A DNA stretch of 64,000 bases, taken from assembly GCA_013365325.1 (NCBI GenBank), contig JABVXV010000044.1, forward strand, positions 62,001 to 126,000, read 5' to 3'. The translations under genes were made by a program, and so were the position numbers. This document shows, piece after piece, positions 12,252 to 27,642 of the stretch. Position 1 is the first letter of the stretch. Every line of letters begins with the position of its first letter. Source of the stretch: Dipetalonema caudispina. Taxonomy: Eukaryota; Nematoda; Chromadorea; Rhabditida; Onchocercidae. The notes under the pieces are model-generated. The model worked only from the letters and a program-made list of their open reading frames with translations. It did not search any database and was not told where the DNA came from.

Positions 12252-14406
12252 TATCCTTCCAGTTCTACTCTTTACCAACCCAAATTACTGTAATTACTTT
12301 GTTTGTTTCTCACAACTGCTTCCATCCTATCAACAACACCAAAAGAAATTGAACAAAACCACACCCTACTCTTTCACACCCATCAGATCTAACATATTAT
12401 TGCAAAGTGCCACACCAATGAGGGCCGTGGCCACGTGTATGTCCTTGGATTGATTGGTCACATATCAAACTTCGGTATGCTAAAAGAGCATTTTGCGAGA
12501 CGGAATGAAAACGAAAAAGTCTGTCTACCAGAGAAGGATCATCTGATCAGAAGTATTTGTGTGTTTTGTAAAGATAAGCTTATGCAATTAACTGTGCTGC
12601 AAGATGTATTGTTGAGGTCAACCATTGAGCAGATTAGGTTTTAACGTTGCACAATATCTGGTCATTGAAGAAGTACTCCTGCTTCCTGGTGAATATCAGT
12701 ATCACAAAGCGTTTTACCTTCCTGACGAATAGTCAAAACCTTAATTAGATATTTATTTGCTTACTTCATTCAAACATTTCCCAACGCTTAACTTAAAGAA
12801 TATATGGCCTCTCTTTCTCTCTCTCTCTCTCCATCAACGTATATCGCTTGTCATTAAAAGAATCTCACCAATATTTATCCTTTACATATCGTGTCCGTCC
12901 TGTCATCATCATAAAGTTTTTACCACACGCCTACCATCATAGCACTGATAGACTTTTCTTTCCCCACTTAACTACTAGTTTTACACTTTCAGTGCTTATC
13001 TTTTTTTATTAAAGAGGTCAAATAACAGTAATAGAGTAGGAATGCAAGCTTATCGTGCGAGACAATATCGATACTCATATCACACTGATGAACTTTGATT
13101 ACTGCCGATCGATCGAGCAGTTGCCTGGACAAAACGTTGCAGTCAATAGATAGAAACCGTTGTGGGACCGTTATTGTCATGAAACCTTGACATATCCTTC
13201 TCTCCTTTCCATCGAAGATCGTGTAGTCCTACTCCCTCCTTCTTCTCCGTCATCTTCTTCCTTCCTCTCTTCCTCTCCTTCTCTCTTCAATTTTCTTCCC
13301 CGTCAGAGACATTAACACCTCTTCTCTCTAAGAAAAGATTAATCACTACATATATTAGAAAAACTTACTTGCAGGTGGTTCCTACTTTTGTTCACGTACT
13401 CATATATTCCATTAAATGGAAACGTAAGTCATAATTAATTCATTACGTTCACGACTTCTAAGCGACACTTCCTCCTTCATTCTACCGCTGTGGTGAAGTC
13501 AGTCTCTTCATCTAATTCCTTTTAACATATTAAAAACTGGTAATTAGATAGAAACGAAAAAATCAAAATGGGATGGAAATGAAGCAAATTGAAACTTTTA
13601 GCTACCACCAAGTAAAAATTTTCATAAGGAATAAAATACGATGTTGGGAATCGAAGCGGTAGTGTCGTTCTTGTTATCATTTCCTTATACAATAGTACAC
13701 TTCTAGATATCTCTATTTAAAAGTGAAAGATATTATTGATGAAATTTTTATTCCAAGTTATTTTTTAAAAAATATAAAATAAAACGTGGGAGAGTGAAAT
13801 TATTGCTTTCTATCCAATAAACACTTCCGCAATTTAATTCATTCCCTGAACCATTTGCTGATTCTCTAGCGAAAAAAGTTAGCTATTATTGGGAAGAAAA
13901 TTAGTATTTTTTGTGTATTCTCTTCTGTTATTTTGGTATCCAATACACATAACCTTCTAGAATAGATTAGATGGATTGGTATGATAGCTAGCATTCCACT
14001 ACTTTCCATTTTTATTCAGAAGGAATAAATGTCATTTTGAGCGAAATTGATAGGAAGAGTTCCCGTTTTATCGCACCATGATCTCGAAATATCTGTAATT
14101 TTTTGCTTATATTTAGCTTTATCGTCATTCAAAGTAGAATTTCAAATTTGATTAGGCTTATTCATAGTACTTCACTAAGTTCATGTCACCATACGCTGCC
14201 ATTTGTTCATTGATCGATAATAGTAGTAGCCTCAGTGTATTATTAATTATTTAGCAAAACAATTATATCATTTTTATTTTTTGGATTTCTCCTCGCTTTC
14301 ATATAATGGCATGTGATTTATGAAATTTTGAACAGATGCGTATTTCCAGAAAACAGTTGATGAAGTGAAATGATTTTCTTTGAAACATAGTGCTAATGTT
14401 GGTGAA
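12252..14406. other. Divergent intergenic region between the C3orf33-like gene and the MAST kinase
   Basis: Upstream of both flanking genes, so it should hold two promoters. CT-rich tracts lie at 12808-12832 and 13198-13300. A 69-codon plus-strand frame (12435-12644) contains CVFCKDKL but lacks family similarity and splice partners. I see no RNA gene. Confidence 0.5.
12808..12832. repeat. CT microsatellite
   Basis: Nearly pure CT repeat in the divergent upstream region. A longer, less regular CT/CCT-rich stretch follows at 13198-13300. Confidence 0.85.
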
Positions 14407-17400
14407 ATGAGTGGTAGTAATGAGCGGAACGAATTACCCAAGAAAGGTACCTTTCATGGAGAACATGAAAAAAGTTGGACGGAGAAGAATTCACAACCAA
14501 TGTGCTCACCGCAGTGTTCTGGATTCACCGATACTCACATCACTTTCCGGAAGAAAATACCTACCGCTGTGCCTCTCATGGTTACTTGTCTGATGATTAT
14601 TAGTTTTTTTATATAGTTTAATCTGTTAAGAACACCGTTACAACTTTTTTGGTCTAGTGGTATTTTTTGCACAAATGCTCGTGATAAGAATGACAAAAAA
14701 GAAAAGCGAACTGTTGCAAGAGTTAAAGATAGAGAATGAAATAAAGTTAATAGAGAATGTATAGTTGCTAAAGGAATTATTTGAAATCCCTGCTTCCATT
14801 TTCAACTGATACACTTTTAAGAAATTGAAAATAACAAGTTTTCTCAGAAATATACATATGACCACAGCCAATAAAATTAAGTTGAATTTATCACCTCATT
14901 GTGTCCTATCCATACATCCTATTTCCCCCTTTTCTAATCTCTGGTCCAATCCGCATTTGTTATGTTCATTTTTCACAATTTATTTAAATGGGAAACTGCA
15001 AATATTTTACAAAGAAATATTTTCCCGACAAAAATTATCATCTAATAAAAACATCAGAGTTCTAATGATATTTTTAGCCGTCACCCATCGATTCACCTCA
15101 TTCTTTATTGCTTTCACCAATATTGCTTCGTCCGATTCGCTCACTTTCGACGCAGAATAATTTTTATGGGCTACCATCAGAATTTGATGAAGAACATCGT
15201 TTGTCACGACAAAAAGTAGCTGCATCTTATCAGTTACCACGTACATTTGCAGCTTCAAAGGGTACGCTTTCTTTTTTTAAGAAATGATATGACCGGACTC
15301 ATCTAAGAACCAATTTTCGCTTTTTTTTAAATGAATTACACCACTTTGAACAAACTGGGAATAATTGAACTGCAGATATTGTGCTGAAGTTCAAACTATT
15401 AGTCTCGATATCACAAGAATTTTAGGTGTCACAGTGCTAGGCACAAAAAGTGCCGTCGACAGAGGTAGTGCTGATAATTCAGAGAGCCGTTTTTTATCGC
15501 AAATATCACACAAACGAGGAAGGTGTTTGTCTGGTAAGAAATGATTGTTTCTATTTATATAACATTGTTCAAAATAAGATTGAAACTGGAGTTGTCGTTT
15601 GCTGCTAGACTGAGTGACTTAATTTGAGATGCTAACTCTCATTCCGTGATTCCTAGTTGCTCTAATTTACAGCTGCAACAGTAGAGCATTCATAGTTGTT
15701 ACCAATTTAAGTTATGATTTTTTGAATGTATCAGTGTCTAAATTCATCTTGGGGTCGGTAAAAGTGCACATTTTAGTAAGTTGTGGACTATTGAAACCGG
15801 GAATTAGTTGTGATTGGTAATGATTTGTAACAAGTTCTGCTTATAAATTTATAGTAGTTTATGCTATCTGATATTGTGGACTCGAATGTTCGTAAATTTT
15901 TGTTCTCATTTTATACAGATTTTCAATTTCTGGCAGATGAAAAAAATATATTAAGATATGCTTTGGCTAAAATTTAACATCTCAAAGTTTTAACTGTACA
16001 ATGCTGTTGTGTTGCGTCATTTTTATGTGACGTTATTATCTTGACTGTAAGTTAAAACAAGTTAGCAGTGAAAATTCCTTGAATTTTGAAATGAATATCC
16101 ATGTTTCGATTTGAACAGTAAGTGAATTTAAGCAGAGTAATTCTAATTTGTAGCATGTACCACCGATAATTTCAAATCTATCGAAAGTGCAATAAGGCCA
16201 AATTTTTGAGAAATATTACACTATTAAAATGAATAACAGATCTGTTTCTCTGATTGTTGCGAAACATTTAATCGACAAAAACAGCCTAAATATGTAACAC
16301 ATTTTGTGTAATTTTATAGCTGTGGGACCATTTTCAAATTGCTTTCTGTTGGTCTTTTTACTCGAAGTTATGGGTCTCTAACTACTAGCCGTGGATGGCT
16401 ACTCATTTCAGGGCAACTATGGTAATAATTCGAAATCATAGCTAACATGACTTGAAAAAAGCATGAACGTAACACCGAATCACTCCATTTAATCCACGTT
16501 GGGAAGGGCGTTCAGTTGGCGCAGAGTGTCGATGACTTGAATCTGTGTAAAAATGGGAAAGTTTAAGTCTCCATTGAGCCATTCGACGAATATTCCGAAT
16601 TTTGTTAGCGCAACCATGTCTGAATATAATCCCTGTATTTTTCTAATGTATCATTAATTTCAGTTTTTCCTTTTAAAACCGATGCACACTGAAGTTGCTC
16701 ATCCCTTGGGTATTTTTTGAGATGAAATATGGGACTTACTAATTGTTGGATAAATTAGATTCTGAAGTTAAAGTAAGTATTTAATGTCGCAGTGTAGTAT
16801 TGTTTACGGATTTGAAGAATATTTCACTTCTAAAAGGATAGAACGTTAAATCAGTCATTCTCATTCTGTCATTCTCTTTACTTGAAAAATCATGAATATA
16901 TGATAATCTGAAATATTATCCTTTCATCTTCAAAAAGACCAGTCGATAATATTAAACTAGCCTCGCTTTATTAGAATGTATTCGCACTCCAAAATGAATA
17001 TTTTAGAACCGTATTTTTATTTACATGACAAATCCATCAAAATTACTAGTTTTACTTTCTGTTCAAGAAGTTCGTTTTACACATAATGAGTGTTGGTGGT
17101 TTAGGGAAATGCTAAAGGAAAAAGAGGTGTCTCGTTTTTCGCGCGTTTTCTAACTGACAATGAAATTTTTGTTTCTGTTGTATACTAATTATAAGCAAGA
17201 TGTTGCTAAGAAAATTTGTGCTTTGCTTCAGTGAGGCTAATTGAATTGATATTATTTTAGCAGTTGATGAAATTAAAGAGTAACTATTACAAGTCCCAAA
17301 CATCTCTTCAAATTTAGAGTTCTGTTTTTTCTTTTCAGTTTCATCGTAGCTGCATTACATTTTACCCATGTTATTACTTCTTAATGCTTTCACAAAGTTT

Positions 17401-20400
17401 TCTTTCTTTTTTTTAATTTATGATATTGCAACTTCTTGTTTGGGTCTCATATATCGACTTGTTTTAGTTTAATCAATTTCAAATTATCTATCATTTTATA
17501 AAAGAATTAAAAGGAAAAGTTTCAAGATGTAGGAGATGGTTCAGTCAAAACTGGAACTATCAGTCAGTAATTGTACCGAAGTTCAGTATTGGTATTGCTG
17601 CAAAATGTTGTGCTTTGTTTTGTATTTTGAATTTCAAATTTTAGGTATGCTTAGTCAAAAATCAATGGAATCATGTTCAAATCACATTGGTGCATTAGGA
17701 AATTTGGTGCGAATGCGCAACTCTTCGTTAGGCCATTCCGATCCCCAAATTTCTGCATCAGTCCAGTCGTCATTTGTTCGTCTTCGAGTATGCTATATTT
17801 TTAGATTCGATGATAATCTCTTTTTTCTCCCCTTTTCTTCAAGGTGGAAAAAGGATGAAAGGTTTATTGTATATTTACCTTTCAATAGCTTCGTGTTTCT
17901 ACTAATGCAAATATCGTTGAAACATGGTCATCTTTGCAGATTAGTCTTTTTCTGTTATATTTAAATAAATTTCATGCAAATTACACATAATTTTAGCGAA
18001 AAGACGGGAGTCATCTCTCGTATTCATCAGCTAGTAATCTTGGTTGTCGGCGAAGTTTGAATGCTTCAGCATCGCCTATTCTCGCACGAAGATGCCGGTC
18101 ACCTAGTCGTTTTGTACTATCCCCCTTCTCTCATGGAAAAACAAATCCAGCAATTGTTCCGCTTAGGTTTGTATCGTTTGATCTGTTCAAATACTTTTTC
18201 TTCATCTTTGTGCTATTGAGATTTGTAGCTTTACAAATAAGAAATAAGTCAGAAACGTGTATTGCACTTTTTCAGGACAAATGGTTCGCGCACAGCACCG
18301 TTAGCACCAGCTCAGGATAATAGACGTTGGTCGGTCGCATCTCTTCCATCATCGAGCGGTTACGGGACGCCCGGAAGCAATTCAGCATTCTCGGTTATTT
18401 GATTTTAGGAGTTTTCTTCTTAAAGATTGTTCCATAGGCTTTTATTAGGATGCAGTCCTTAGAAAAATTTTTCTCTTTCAAGATGAATAGTTCTTACTCT
18501 TTCCCGCATAACGAAACATTAGTATCGGATAAATATTAGCGTGTTTCAACTTTTGTGAATAACTCAAGTCATATTTATGTAATGAAATTGTGCAAATTAT
18601 CTTCTAACAAATTGAAAGTGATTTGCATTGAAAATTCAACCGAAAAATCAGGTCTGCTGATGACAAATTTTGGTTTTTTCTGCATTCATGCTTTTTTCCT
18701 GAAAGAGAAGATTTATAGTCACTTTTCTCGGTTGGATTTTTAATCGAGAAAAAATTATTATTATTATAATACAAATTTTGTCCTAACAATTCAGGAAATT
18801 ATGAGTCTTCAAAAGAAATAAATCTTTTTAGAGCGAATATTCATCGCAAGAACAACTTTGTGATATACTTACCGATTTGCGACTCAGTAGTGCTGAGGGT
18901 TCAAACGAAGATTTTCCGGGACAAAGTCGTCCTCGTTCTCGCAGTTTAACGTATGTTTCACGCGCAATGTTTTCTTTTCATCATAAAAAATTGGACCACC
19001 TTCGTTATTTTTCGTTGTTTAATTCGCAAATTATTTCAAGTTATGGAAAACTGAATTTGTTTCTTTGCATGACTGAAGATTTAGTTAATGTTTTCTTGAT
19101 GTTTTGTTAATACTTTTTCCCTATTGAGTAGAGAATTAAAAACCAGCTATTTTTTGCATTGAGTTCATATGAAAAGCAATATAATGAAAACTTGTGAAGT
19201 TTTTTATATAACTTAAGATGGATTGAACAAAGTAGTTTAAATATAGATGTTGTGGGCCACTTAAAGGGAACTTATGTACTATGCTTATTCGACATGCTGT
19301 TGCACCATCAGCGAGCAGTTCTGATACTGAAAGATAAACTTTATAAAATTTCTGAAGTTATCCGCAAACCTATTTCAAGTTATAACCGGTTTATTATGTT
19401 ATAGGAATTCTGTAAATTTCGGTTCTGACTCGACATGTAATGTTGTCGTGCAGAAAACAATTTATAAGGAACGCTTTCCAAAGGTGTGTATAAATTTACA
19501 ATTTGATGTTGCATCAAATTTTAGATGATTCCGAGATAATTGTTTGATAAGAATATGCATTACTAAATGTCACATTTTTTACATTTCACCGTAATAAAAT
19601 TAAACAACATTACCAATTAAAAAGGAGATAATGTTTTGAAAACTTCGCATCATGTTACATAATTGCTTTTTAGGCGAAGAAACAAATGGAAGAGCAACTC
19701 AGTCAGTTAATCGACGAATATGCCCCATTATCTGGTGTTGCATCTTTGGATACGACATTACGACCAGAAAGTATATGCTTGGAGGATGCCTGGGATGGCT
19801 CACCGAACACTTCGCTTAGCTCACTGATTAGTCGTCGGTCAATGGTGGTTGACAACTTCGAGGGCGATCCCAGAGTGCGATTGATCTCAGATGGTGCTAC
19901 GCGGTTTCTTCATCATCAGATTGTCGAAATTGCTAATGGTATTTCTTATACCTCTTATAAGACCTTGAATACCTGGAACTGTCGGAAAATAATTACCTGG
20001 AAATCATATAAGTTACGATTTGCAGCAGATCAACTTGATATTGCTTTGATTTCATCAAATCAGTGGGAAGCTAAGGCATGGGAAGATACTACCTGTCTGA
20101 TGAAAATTCTCATTTTAGAAAGTTGAGATGTGAAAAATCAAGATAACAGGAACAACACATTCGTATTCGTGAAAGAAACCACTGATAATGTTACACTTGA
20201 AGTTGAAATACCTTAAATTATTAGAAAAATAAAGATTCTTAAGCATTTGTAGTTATACTTAGGAGTGCTTATTATAAGTATGAAGAGAATTTCAGATTGT
20301 CTGTCAAAGTCAAGAGATGATCTCACCAATGCCTCTTACTTCTCAGAAATATCACAAAGACTTGAAGCTGTTATTGCCGAAGCACACGAAAAAACTTCAC

Positions 20401-23400
20401 CTGAAAGCTTTGCCTTTTTATCTAAAATGGTGAAGCATGTACTTATGATCATTTCTCGACCGGCTCGTATTTTAGAATGTTTGGTAATTAGTTTTCATCG
20501 CTTGAAGTCTAAGCTGAGTAGCTTTATTCGGAAGAAAGAATAGCAGAGATTTGAAGAATACTTTTCCGAAATCTTTAGTAGTCTAGGAAAAAAATGTTTG
20601 TTGCTTTTTCTTAATTTCTCGATATCTGTGCATAGAACATTTTTAATGTGATTAAAGGAATTCGATCCTGATCAGTTTTATCACTTGTTACAAGAAACGG
20701 AAGGGGTGGTTCGTGAGCAGCTCGGTGCAGGTAATGCTAGGGTTCCAGATTTGCCACAGTATATCATAAGCAAACTTGGTCTGAACAAAAATTTAATGTC
20801 CGAATCAACAGTTGATATTTCAGAGGTATATTACATTCGTGGTTTTTTGTAGCCCTACCTTTGAATATAAGTGTGATTTTTGGAGGTAAGAAAAACTGTG
20901 ACTTTTATGGGTAGAAAGTATGCTCGTATTAAGTTGCCTTTTGTGCTTATTTTTATGTAATTAGTAATTTATTTCAAAAGATAAGGTTTTTTATTAGTAT
21001 AAATAGTAAATATTAGGAAATCTTGCCTATCAGTGAATGTTTTTTGATTGAAGAGATATGCCATGTGTTTCTTTTGCTTGGAAAAGAAATTCCTTCAGGG
21101 AAAACAAGGTGCACTGTTCGATGATGAAACTGGTTTGGCTATGGAGTGTGAGCGCGAATTGTATGAAAGACGCCCACCATCTGAAGATGACTATGAAACA
21201 GTTCGAGTGAGTAAAAATACTGTTTTCGAATTTCAGTGTTTAATAAATACGAATGGATTAAAAGTGTTGTGTACAGAACAACATAAGTTTACAATTCTTG
21301 ATGAAGGATAATTTGAGATAGTGAATCCCGTATTTCTAAAATTAATTCATATTCCTTCTAGGACTTGTAGAGTCGATATATGCAGCTATATACTGCTAGT
21401 AGGATATTTAGCAAAATAGCTACTATAAAATGAAATTTATGCATAGCATAAATTGAGCTTTCCTTTTATAAAATAAATTTTATATAATGAAGCATTTTAT
21501 TGGAAGGTTTCTCATATTTCGCAATGACCAAAATGGAGTCGTATTTAATTTAAATGATTATTAGTTTTGGAAGCAAAGATTTAAGTCATTAAGTTAATAA
21601 GCAATGGAGCATATGGCGCTGTTTATTTGGTACGGCATAAAGAAACACGACAACGATTTGCACTGAAGCGGATGAAAAAACAAACTTTATTAATGCGTAA
21701 TCAAATAAGTCAGGTACTTTGTTTATAACATGTACTTATTTCGTTTATCCATTAATTTCGCAGAAAAATTTATTGGATTAGAAAAGTCAAAATGTTTGAT
21801 GTCATTCCCAAATTTATTGCTTGCTTTAGGTATATGCTGAGAGGGATATACTGACATTTACGGATAATCCCTTTGTCGTATCATTTTATGGTTCTTTCGA
21901 GACACGTCATCATTTGTGCATGTTGATGGAATACGTAGAAGGTGGAGACTGCGCAGCTCTACTGAAAAAAGCTGGTACATTACCGCTTGATGCAGCACGG
22001 CTGTATATTGCAGAAACTGTTCTTGCTATTGATTATCTCCATTCTTATGGTATCGTACACCGTGATTTAAAGCCCGACAAGTAAGTTTGTGTATTTCTCT
22101 AATTTTTCTCTTCGTTATTTAATAAATCGTTTTGAAATGAAATATAAAAGTTACAAATAGAATTTGAATCCCAACAGTCGATGGTAAATTTGATAAAGAC
22201 TGTTAGGAGTATTATATGAGTATAAAATTTGTTGCTGATGTTATGATGGTTCGAAATAGAGCTAAAGAACCGCTGGTTAAATTTCATAACTATAGACATG
22301 CATAGTCTCTTTCAAACCAAAAGTGACTTTTAAAGCATTGCGAATCTCTTTCTAAAATACATTTCTGATCGTGTAGTTAATAGTAAAACAAAGCAAGAAG
22401 TTATCAGAAATCGTTTCCCACCATTTTTAGTAAAGTCTACGAAATCTTAATACCTTTCAAATAATTGTATGATTTTTTTTATATCGAGCTTCATAATTTT
22501 TTCGTTATTTATAGCCTATTGATAACGGCAATAGGCCATATAAAGTTAACCGACTTTGGACTTTCAAAGATTGGTCTGATGAATCGTGCAACACTACTGT
22601 GCGAAAACTATGTAGATATTTCGGATACGCAACAATTTACTGATAAACAACTGTGTGGTACTCCTGAATATATCGCGCCAGAAGTGATTTTAAGACAGGG
22701 ATATGGTAAGCTCATTTGATTTCTCATATCTTTTTTGCGGTGAAATATTTATTATCTTAGTATGAAAAAAACTTTTCCGAATGGGAAGGTTCATTATTTT
22801 CTATAGAATTTCTTATTTCTTTTTTGGAAATAATGAGCGTTTAGTACTTTTCATACTTTTGAGGTAAACCAGTGGATTGGTGGGCACTTGGTATTATTTT
22901 ATATGAATTCCTAATTGGAATCGTTCCATTTATGGCTGATACTCCAGAACATTTGTTTGCAAAAATTGTTAACGGTTAGTTTATTATCTGATATTACTGC
23001 CTCAAATGACATCTTAATATAAAATTATTTATTCAAAAATATATTTTTCCATTTCATTTTGGGAGATTTTTTTGAAGAGGATACAGAGTTTCCTGAAGAA
23101 GAAGAAGCACTACCCATAGAAGCTGAATCTTTGATTAAACGTTTATTGGAGAAGGATCCAGTAGAACGACTGGGATCGGCCGGTGGTGCGCAGCAGGTTT
23201 GTTTCTTACGGATATATTTGTGTTTTAATCGACATCGGCTACAGTTATCTCTCAGAATTCAGGTCCTACATATTTACTTGTTTTTTTCAACTGCTTTTTA
23301 TTTTTTTTGAAAAATTGCAGCTGATGAATGATCCTTTTTTTGCTGGTTTGAATTTCAAGTCTTTATTGCGCCAAAAAGCAGAATTTGTGCCCCAACTGGA

Positions 23401-26400
23401 GGGAGAAGAAGATACATCTTATTTTGATGCTAGAACAGATCGGTTTGTCATTTTTCTACTTGATTCCTTTTGTCGGGAAATACTCTCTGTTAAATTTGTT
23501 CGTTAAGAAATATTTTAAGTTTTGTATACAAAATATTTTAAATGCTTCCTTATTTGCAAAATTCAGTTTACATCCATAGGTTTCTGCATTAAATTTCACT
23601 CCTTCATGATTGCTACTACCACGTCTGATTACATATTAGACGCTATGTGTGGGAATTGTGGGCATATCTGCATTATCTGTCCTCGAAAAAACCATAGATG
23701 TCAGGACGCTCTTGCGAACTGATGGTCTAATCCCTTTCTGAGAGTGATGTAAGCATTTTTCTACAAATTTCTGTGACGTTCCAGAATAGGTTCACTCATA
23801 AGTTACTCGGACTGGTTCTTAAATCATATTTTTGGTAATTCTAATGTCTTGATTTTTTCCAGTTACAATCACGATGTTGATAGTGGCGACGAAGATAATG
23901 CTCCAATGTTTGGTTCTTTTGATACTGCATCACCCCGGCATTCAGTAATCAGTACTGAATCAATTAATGTGGCTCAGGTATTTCTATTTAATGTCGAATT
24001 TCATAATGGTTTGCAAATAACTTTATTTTTTCAGGCTACAAGTTTTGATAGTGTCAAGAGTACTCGATCGGATTTGAGTTCAGTTTCTCGTCAGTTAAGC
24101 GGAGATTTTTGCGAAAACAAGATGGATACTAAATATGATTGTCCATTACCATCGGTCAGTTCACTTCGTCTTTTTTACTGCTATTTTTAGAACAGACCAG
24201 TGCATGGATTTTTATAAAAACCTCATTTTGTTCAAAATATTTCGTGTAAAAGTACTAGAAGTTTGCCTTTATGCGGATTTTTGCTTCGTCGCAACTGTCT
24301 TTTTATTTTCAGACAGTGTTACTTAGGCGATGTTTTTCGTCTCAACTTCAAAATAATTTGTCTACATCAAGCAGTGGAACAACTGAAACGGGTTATCTCA
24401 ATACAGTTGGCTTATCTACAGATTCTTCAGTTGATGCATTCGGTTTTTCCGAGGATTCACGGCCGGTACCGGTTGCAGACAGTTATCAGAATCAAAAGAG
24501 CAGCACAGCAACATCTCCTCTGCCACGGTAAGTCCGCTAAAGAATGGTTTTTTCTTTTTTTTTTTTAAATTATTACGAAAATCCTACTTAAATTTCTCAC
24601 CTGAATATCGAGAAATCCCACTCCACATTGTGGGATTAGGATAAGCACATTTCACAGTGTTTTTTTTTTCCTCTCTTCTAAATGGTGCGAGAATTAAAAC
24701 CGGATAGCTTGTTTTTTTCCTCAATTAAACTAATAGCTCTTATTTCAGTTTTTCGGTAACCTGTGAACCCGACACAACTACAATTAGCTCTCGTGATAAA
24801 AAAGAACTATCACCTGTAACTGAATCACGACCAGCTTCTGATCTAATTAATTTCGATCCTGTGAGTTTTTATGACTGTTTTATTATTTCGCTAGAAAAAA
24901 AAAGAATCTTTTTCATTTATTTTCATTCCGGCAATGCTCATATTTACTGTATCTCAGTCAAATTACTGAAGGAACGGATTTAGGGAAGGACTTGTGCTAA
25001 TACAAAACAATTATGATTGTATATATATCTAGATTCCTTCGCATTCTGTGCTTTTCAGGGTCGAAACGTAGAAGCGACTAGTGAACACGACCGTAATCTG
25101 CAACTTGAAATCCCAAAGCAGTCCTCGCCCTTACTCACTCAGCATTCGCCCGCTGGTTCAGCTTCCAGTGCATCATCATTTGATGGCATTCCCTCGAATC
25201 TACTAGTTAACACAACTTCAATTACGGAACAGAATTTCCTATTGAGAGCGCCAATAATCATAAAGTAAGAATTTCAAAACTTTTTATTCTGTAATACGAC
25301 TGCCCAATGTTTTTTTCATCTTAAACAAAAAATTTTTTAATGGTCTTGGATTTCTCTGCTGATGAGGAGAAATTTATATAAAGTATATTGTTGAAGAATA
25401 TGTATATATATAATTCTCTTTGTTGTTGTCTTTATAATAAATCATTCGATTAAAATGCAGCATAAAAGGGCGTTTAATTTTGCTCTGTTTCAGGAAAGGA
25501 TCGAAAGGTTTTGGGTTCACGATTCGTTCAGTACGTGTATATTTGGGTGAACAGTCGGACTATTACACTATTGAACATTTGGTAACAAAAGTGGAAGAAG
25601 GCTCTCCAGCTTACCAGTCTGGTATGCGGCCAAATGACCTCATTACTCATGTTCATTCTCATCCTGTTTCTAATCTTACGCATCCACAGTTATTGCATCG
25701 CCTTCTTGCATACGGAAGTGAGCTTTCCCTGAAGGTTGGTCATTTTTCATTTACTTAATAAGAAGTCAGCTTATGGAAAGATTTAATTAATTTTGATTTG
25801 GTAGTGCGTAAGGAAGTAGGGGCTAGGAGCACTTATTTTTGAAAACATTAAGGTAATAGATAAGGCATCGTATTTTTATTGATGGTCCGGTATCGAAGTA
25901 TGTTTTTCTCTATCTTCGAACTTCCCATTATTTTGATGAAGTTTTTGTTTTTCAATTTTCTTTTATTTCCTCATAAGTTTGACCCTTTTCTATATCTTTT
26001 CCTTTTTTTTTTACTTCATATAATACCACTGTCCTGAGGAATTTTCCGTTTAAAAATTTGAGACAAATGAATCCTCTCAATTTTTGAAGATTAAAAATTT
26101 CTGGAAACTAAACACGTTTGCAGACAATGCCGCTCTCATCAACCTCAATTCGTGAAGGTGCGCCACGTCGTACAGTTGGCAAGCTGGCCAAGAAGAAACC
26201 GAAAAAGCCACAGCATCGTGTCCAGTTAGAGAAAAAGACTCGAAAATCGTCACTTCTTCGTCGGTTTAGCGGTAAAAGAGCTAACAATGACATTATTCCA
26301 GGAAGTTCATCCCAAAAACAGACATTCATGCCCCGGTCAGCCTCCAGCCAAGATGGAATTCAGTTAAGGTTGGCTATTAAATTGTCTAGAAGAATCGAGA

Positions 26401-27642
26401 ACTTTCTGTATGGTAGATTCTATGCCCAAGTTGAATGGCTTTGTTCTAGTTTTATGAACATGGTTTCATCGGGTTTTGATATTTATTAAGTTATAATTTG
26501 AAGCCTGCTATTGCAGCAATGCAACCGCCTCGTCTTCCACATTAGCGGTTGTGCCAACGATGGGTTCAAACGGTTCTATGTTCAAACGGCTTTCAGATGC
26601 TAGCTTACCTATCAAGAAGGAAGAAAAATTGATTTCTGCTTCACCGCTAGCACTAACATGCGCAAATCGACCATCTACGTTGCAGGTGCTGCTATGGATC
26701 AAAGAATTCAACATTCTCCGTAAAAAACAAATATATAATGTCGAAATTTAGAAAGGTTCTAGAGTCGAGTAACCCATTGTTGCGAAACTTTTACATTTTA
26801 CAATACTTGTACATTTGTAATTAAGTCTGAAGCATCATTTCCTGAGTTGCAGTTTCGGTAGTTGGAAGAACGGGAAGTTTTGATATATATATATATGTAT
26901 GTCATAATCCTACAGGATGTTCAAATAAGTTGATTAGATAAAATTTCCTCATCGGTTCTTCCATTGTGCTACATCATTGAATTTTTTTTAGGGGCTAAAA
27001 CATAAAATGGCTGGAATGGCGCACCATTTAACCACACGTAAACAGATATCTGCACCAGTTGCAGTCAGCCCGTTGGCAAGAGACGAAATTGCTTTCATTT
27101 CGAGGTTATTATTTTCATTTTAAAGTCCAGGATCCTTCGATCTTATGATTTTTTGAATGTAAAAATTAGCGAGCAGAATATGTATTTTACTGAGTTTTGA
27201 TTGGATTCCAAAAAAGTATGGTGCATAAACAGTTCTCACCCTAATGTAGGAAACTTTTCTTGAGTTTCTGACAGCGTTGTTTCACTAGTTTTACTAAGTT
27301 ATGGTGATTTTTATATTCAAGGCATACCGTTGTTGATTTCGGAATTTTAAGCTATGGTGTGAATTAGACTTTTTCGGAGATGAAAAGTGGGAAGAAAGCG
27401 AGTCAAATTTCAAATAGTGTTTACTGAGGTGTTACAAAGAGTTGTTAGAGTTTAGGCCACATATTCAACAATTTATGTTTTCCATAGCTCTGAAAATGTT
27501 TCGTATTGTACTTATAATAATAAGCAGGCTTCGAAGTAGAGAAGTTATCTGACATTGTTCTTTTAGATCACCCAGTCCGTCTCAATTGTCAAGAAATGCA
27601 TCCTTTACAAAACTTCAAAATATGCAACAGGAAGCAAAATAA
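14407..27642 (+). CDS. kin-4: MAST-family serine/threonine kinase with PDZ domain
   Basis: Microtubule-associated serine/threonine kinase (AGC group), orthologous by architecture to MAST1-4 and C. elegans kin-4. My 28-exon model gives 1423 residues. Main exons: 14407-14580, 15156-15261, 15426-15533, 17645-17787, 17997-18166, 18276-18393, 18832-18950, 19405-19483, 19674-19938, 20296-20483, 20658-20825, 21099-21206, 21594-21713, 21830-22080, 22515-22705, 22864-22974, 23078-23196, 23321-23442, 23863-23977, 24035-24154, 24313-24527, 24749-24860, 25059-25264, 25494-25734, 26124-26368, 26517-26685, 26992-27104, 27567-27642. The N-terminal Ser-rich part includes [17 protein letters not shown]. The MAST-specific domain (DUF1908) covers ~330-560, e.g. 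[14 protein letters not shown]. The kinase (~575-850) has [34 protein letters not shown] and [10 protein letters not shown], so it should be active. The AGC tail has [15 protein letters not shown]. The PDZ (~1140-1225) has [14 protein letters not shown]. Exon 1 is the weakest call: it has a GTTACT donor and no homology. Confidence 0.95.

Noticed and set aside
12435..12644. 69-codon plus-strand frame with a CxxC motif (CVFCKD)
   Set aside because: A single CxxC is weak evidence; no domain, no neighbouring exon in phase, and it sits in a divergent promoter region.
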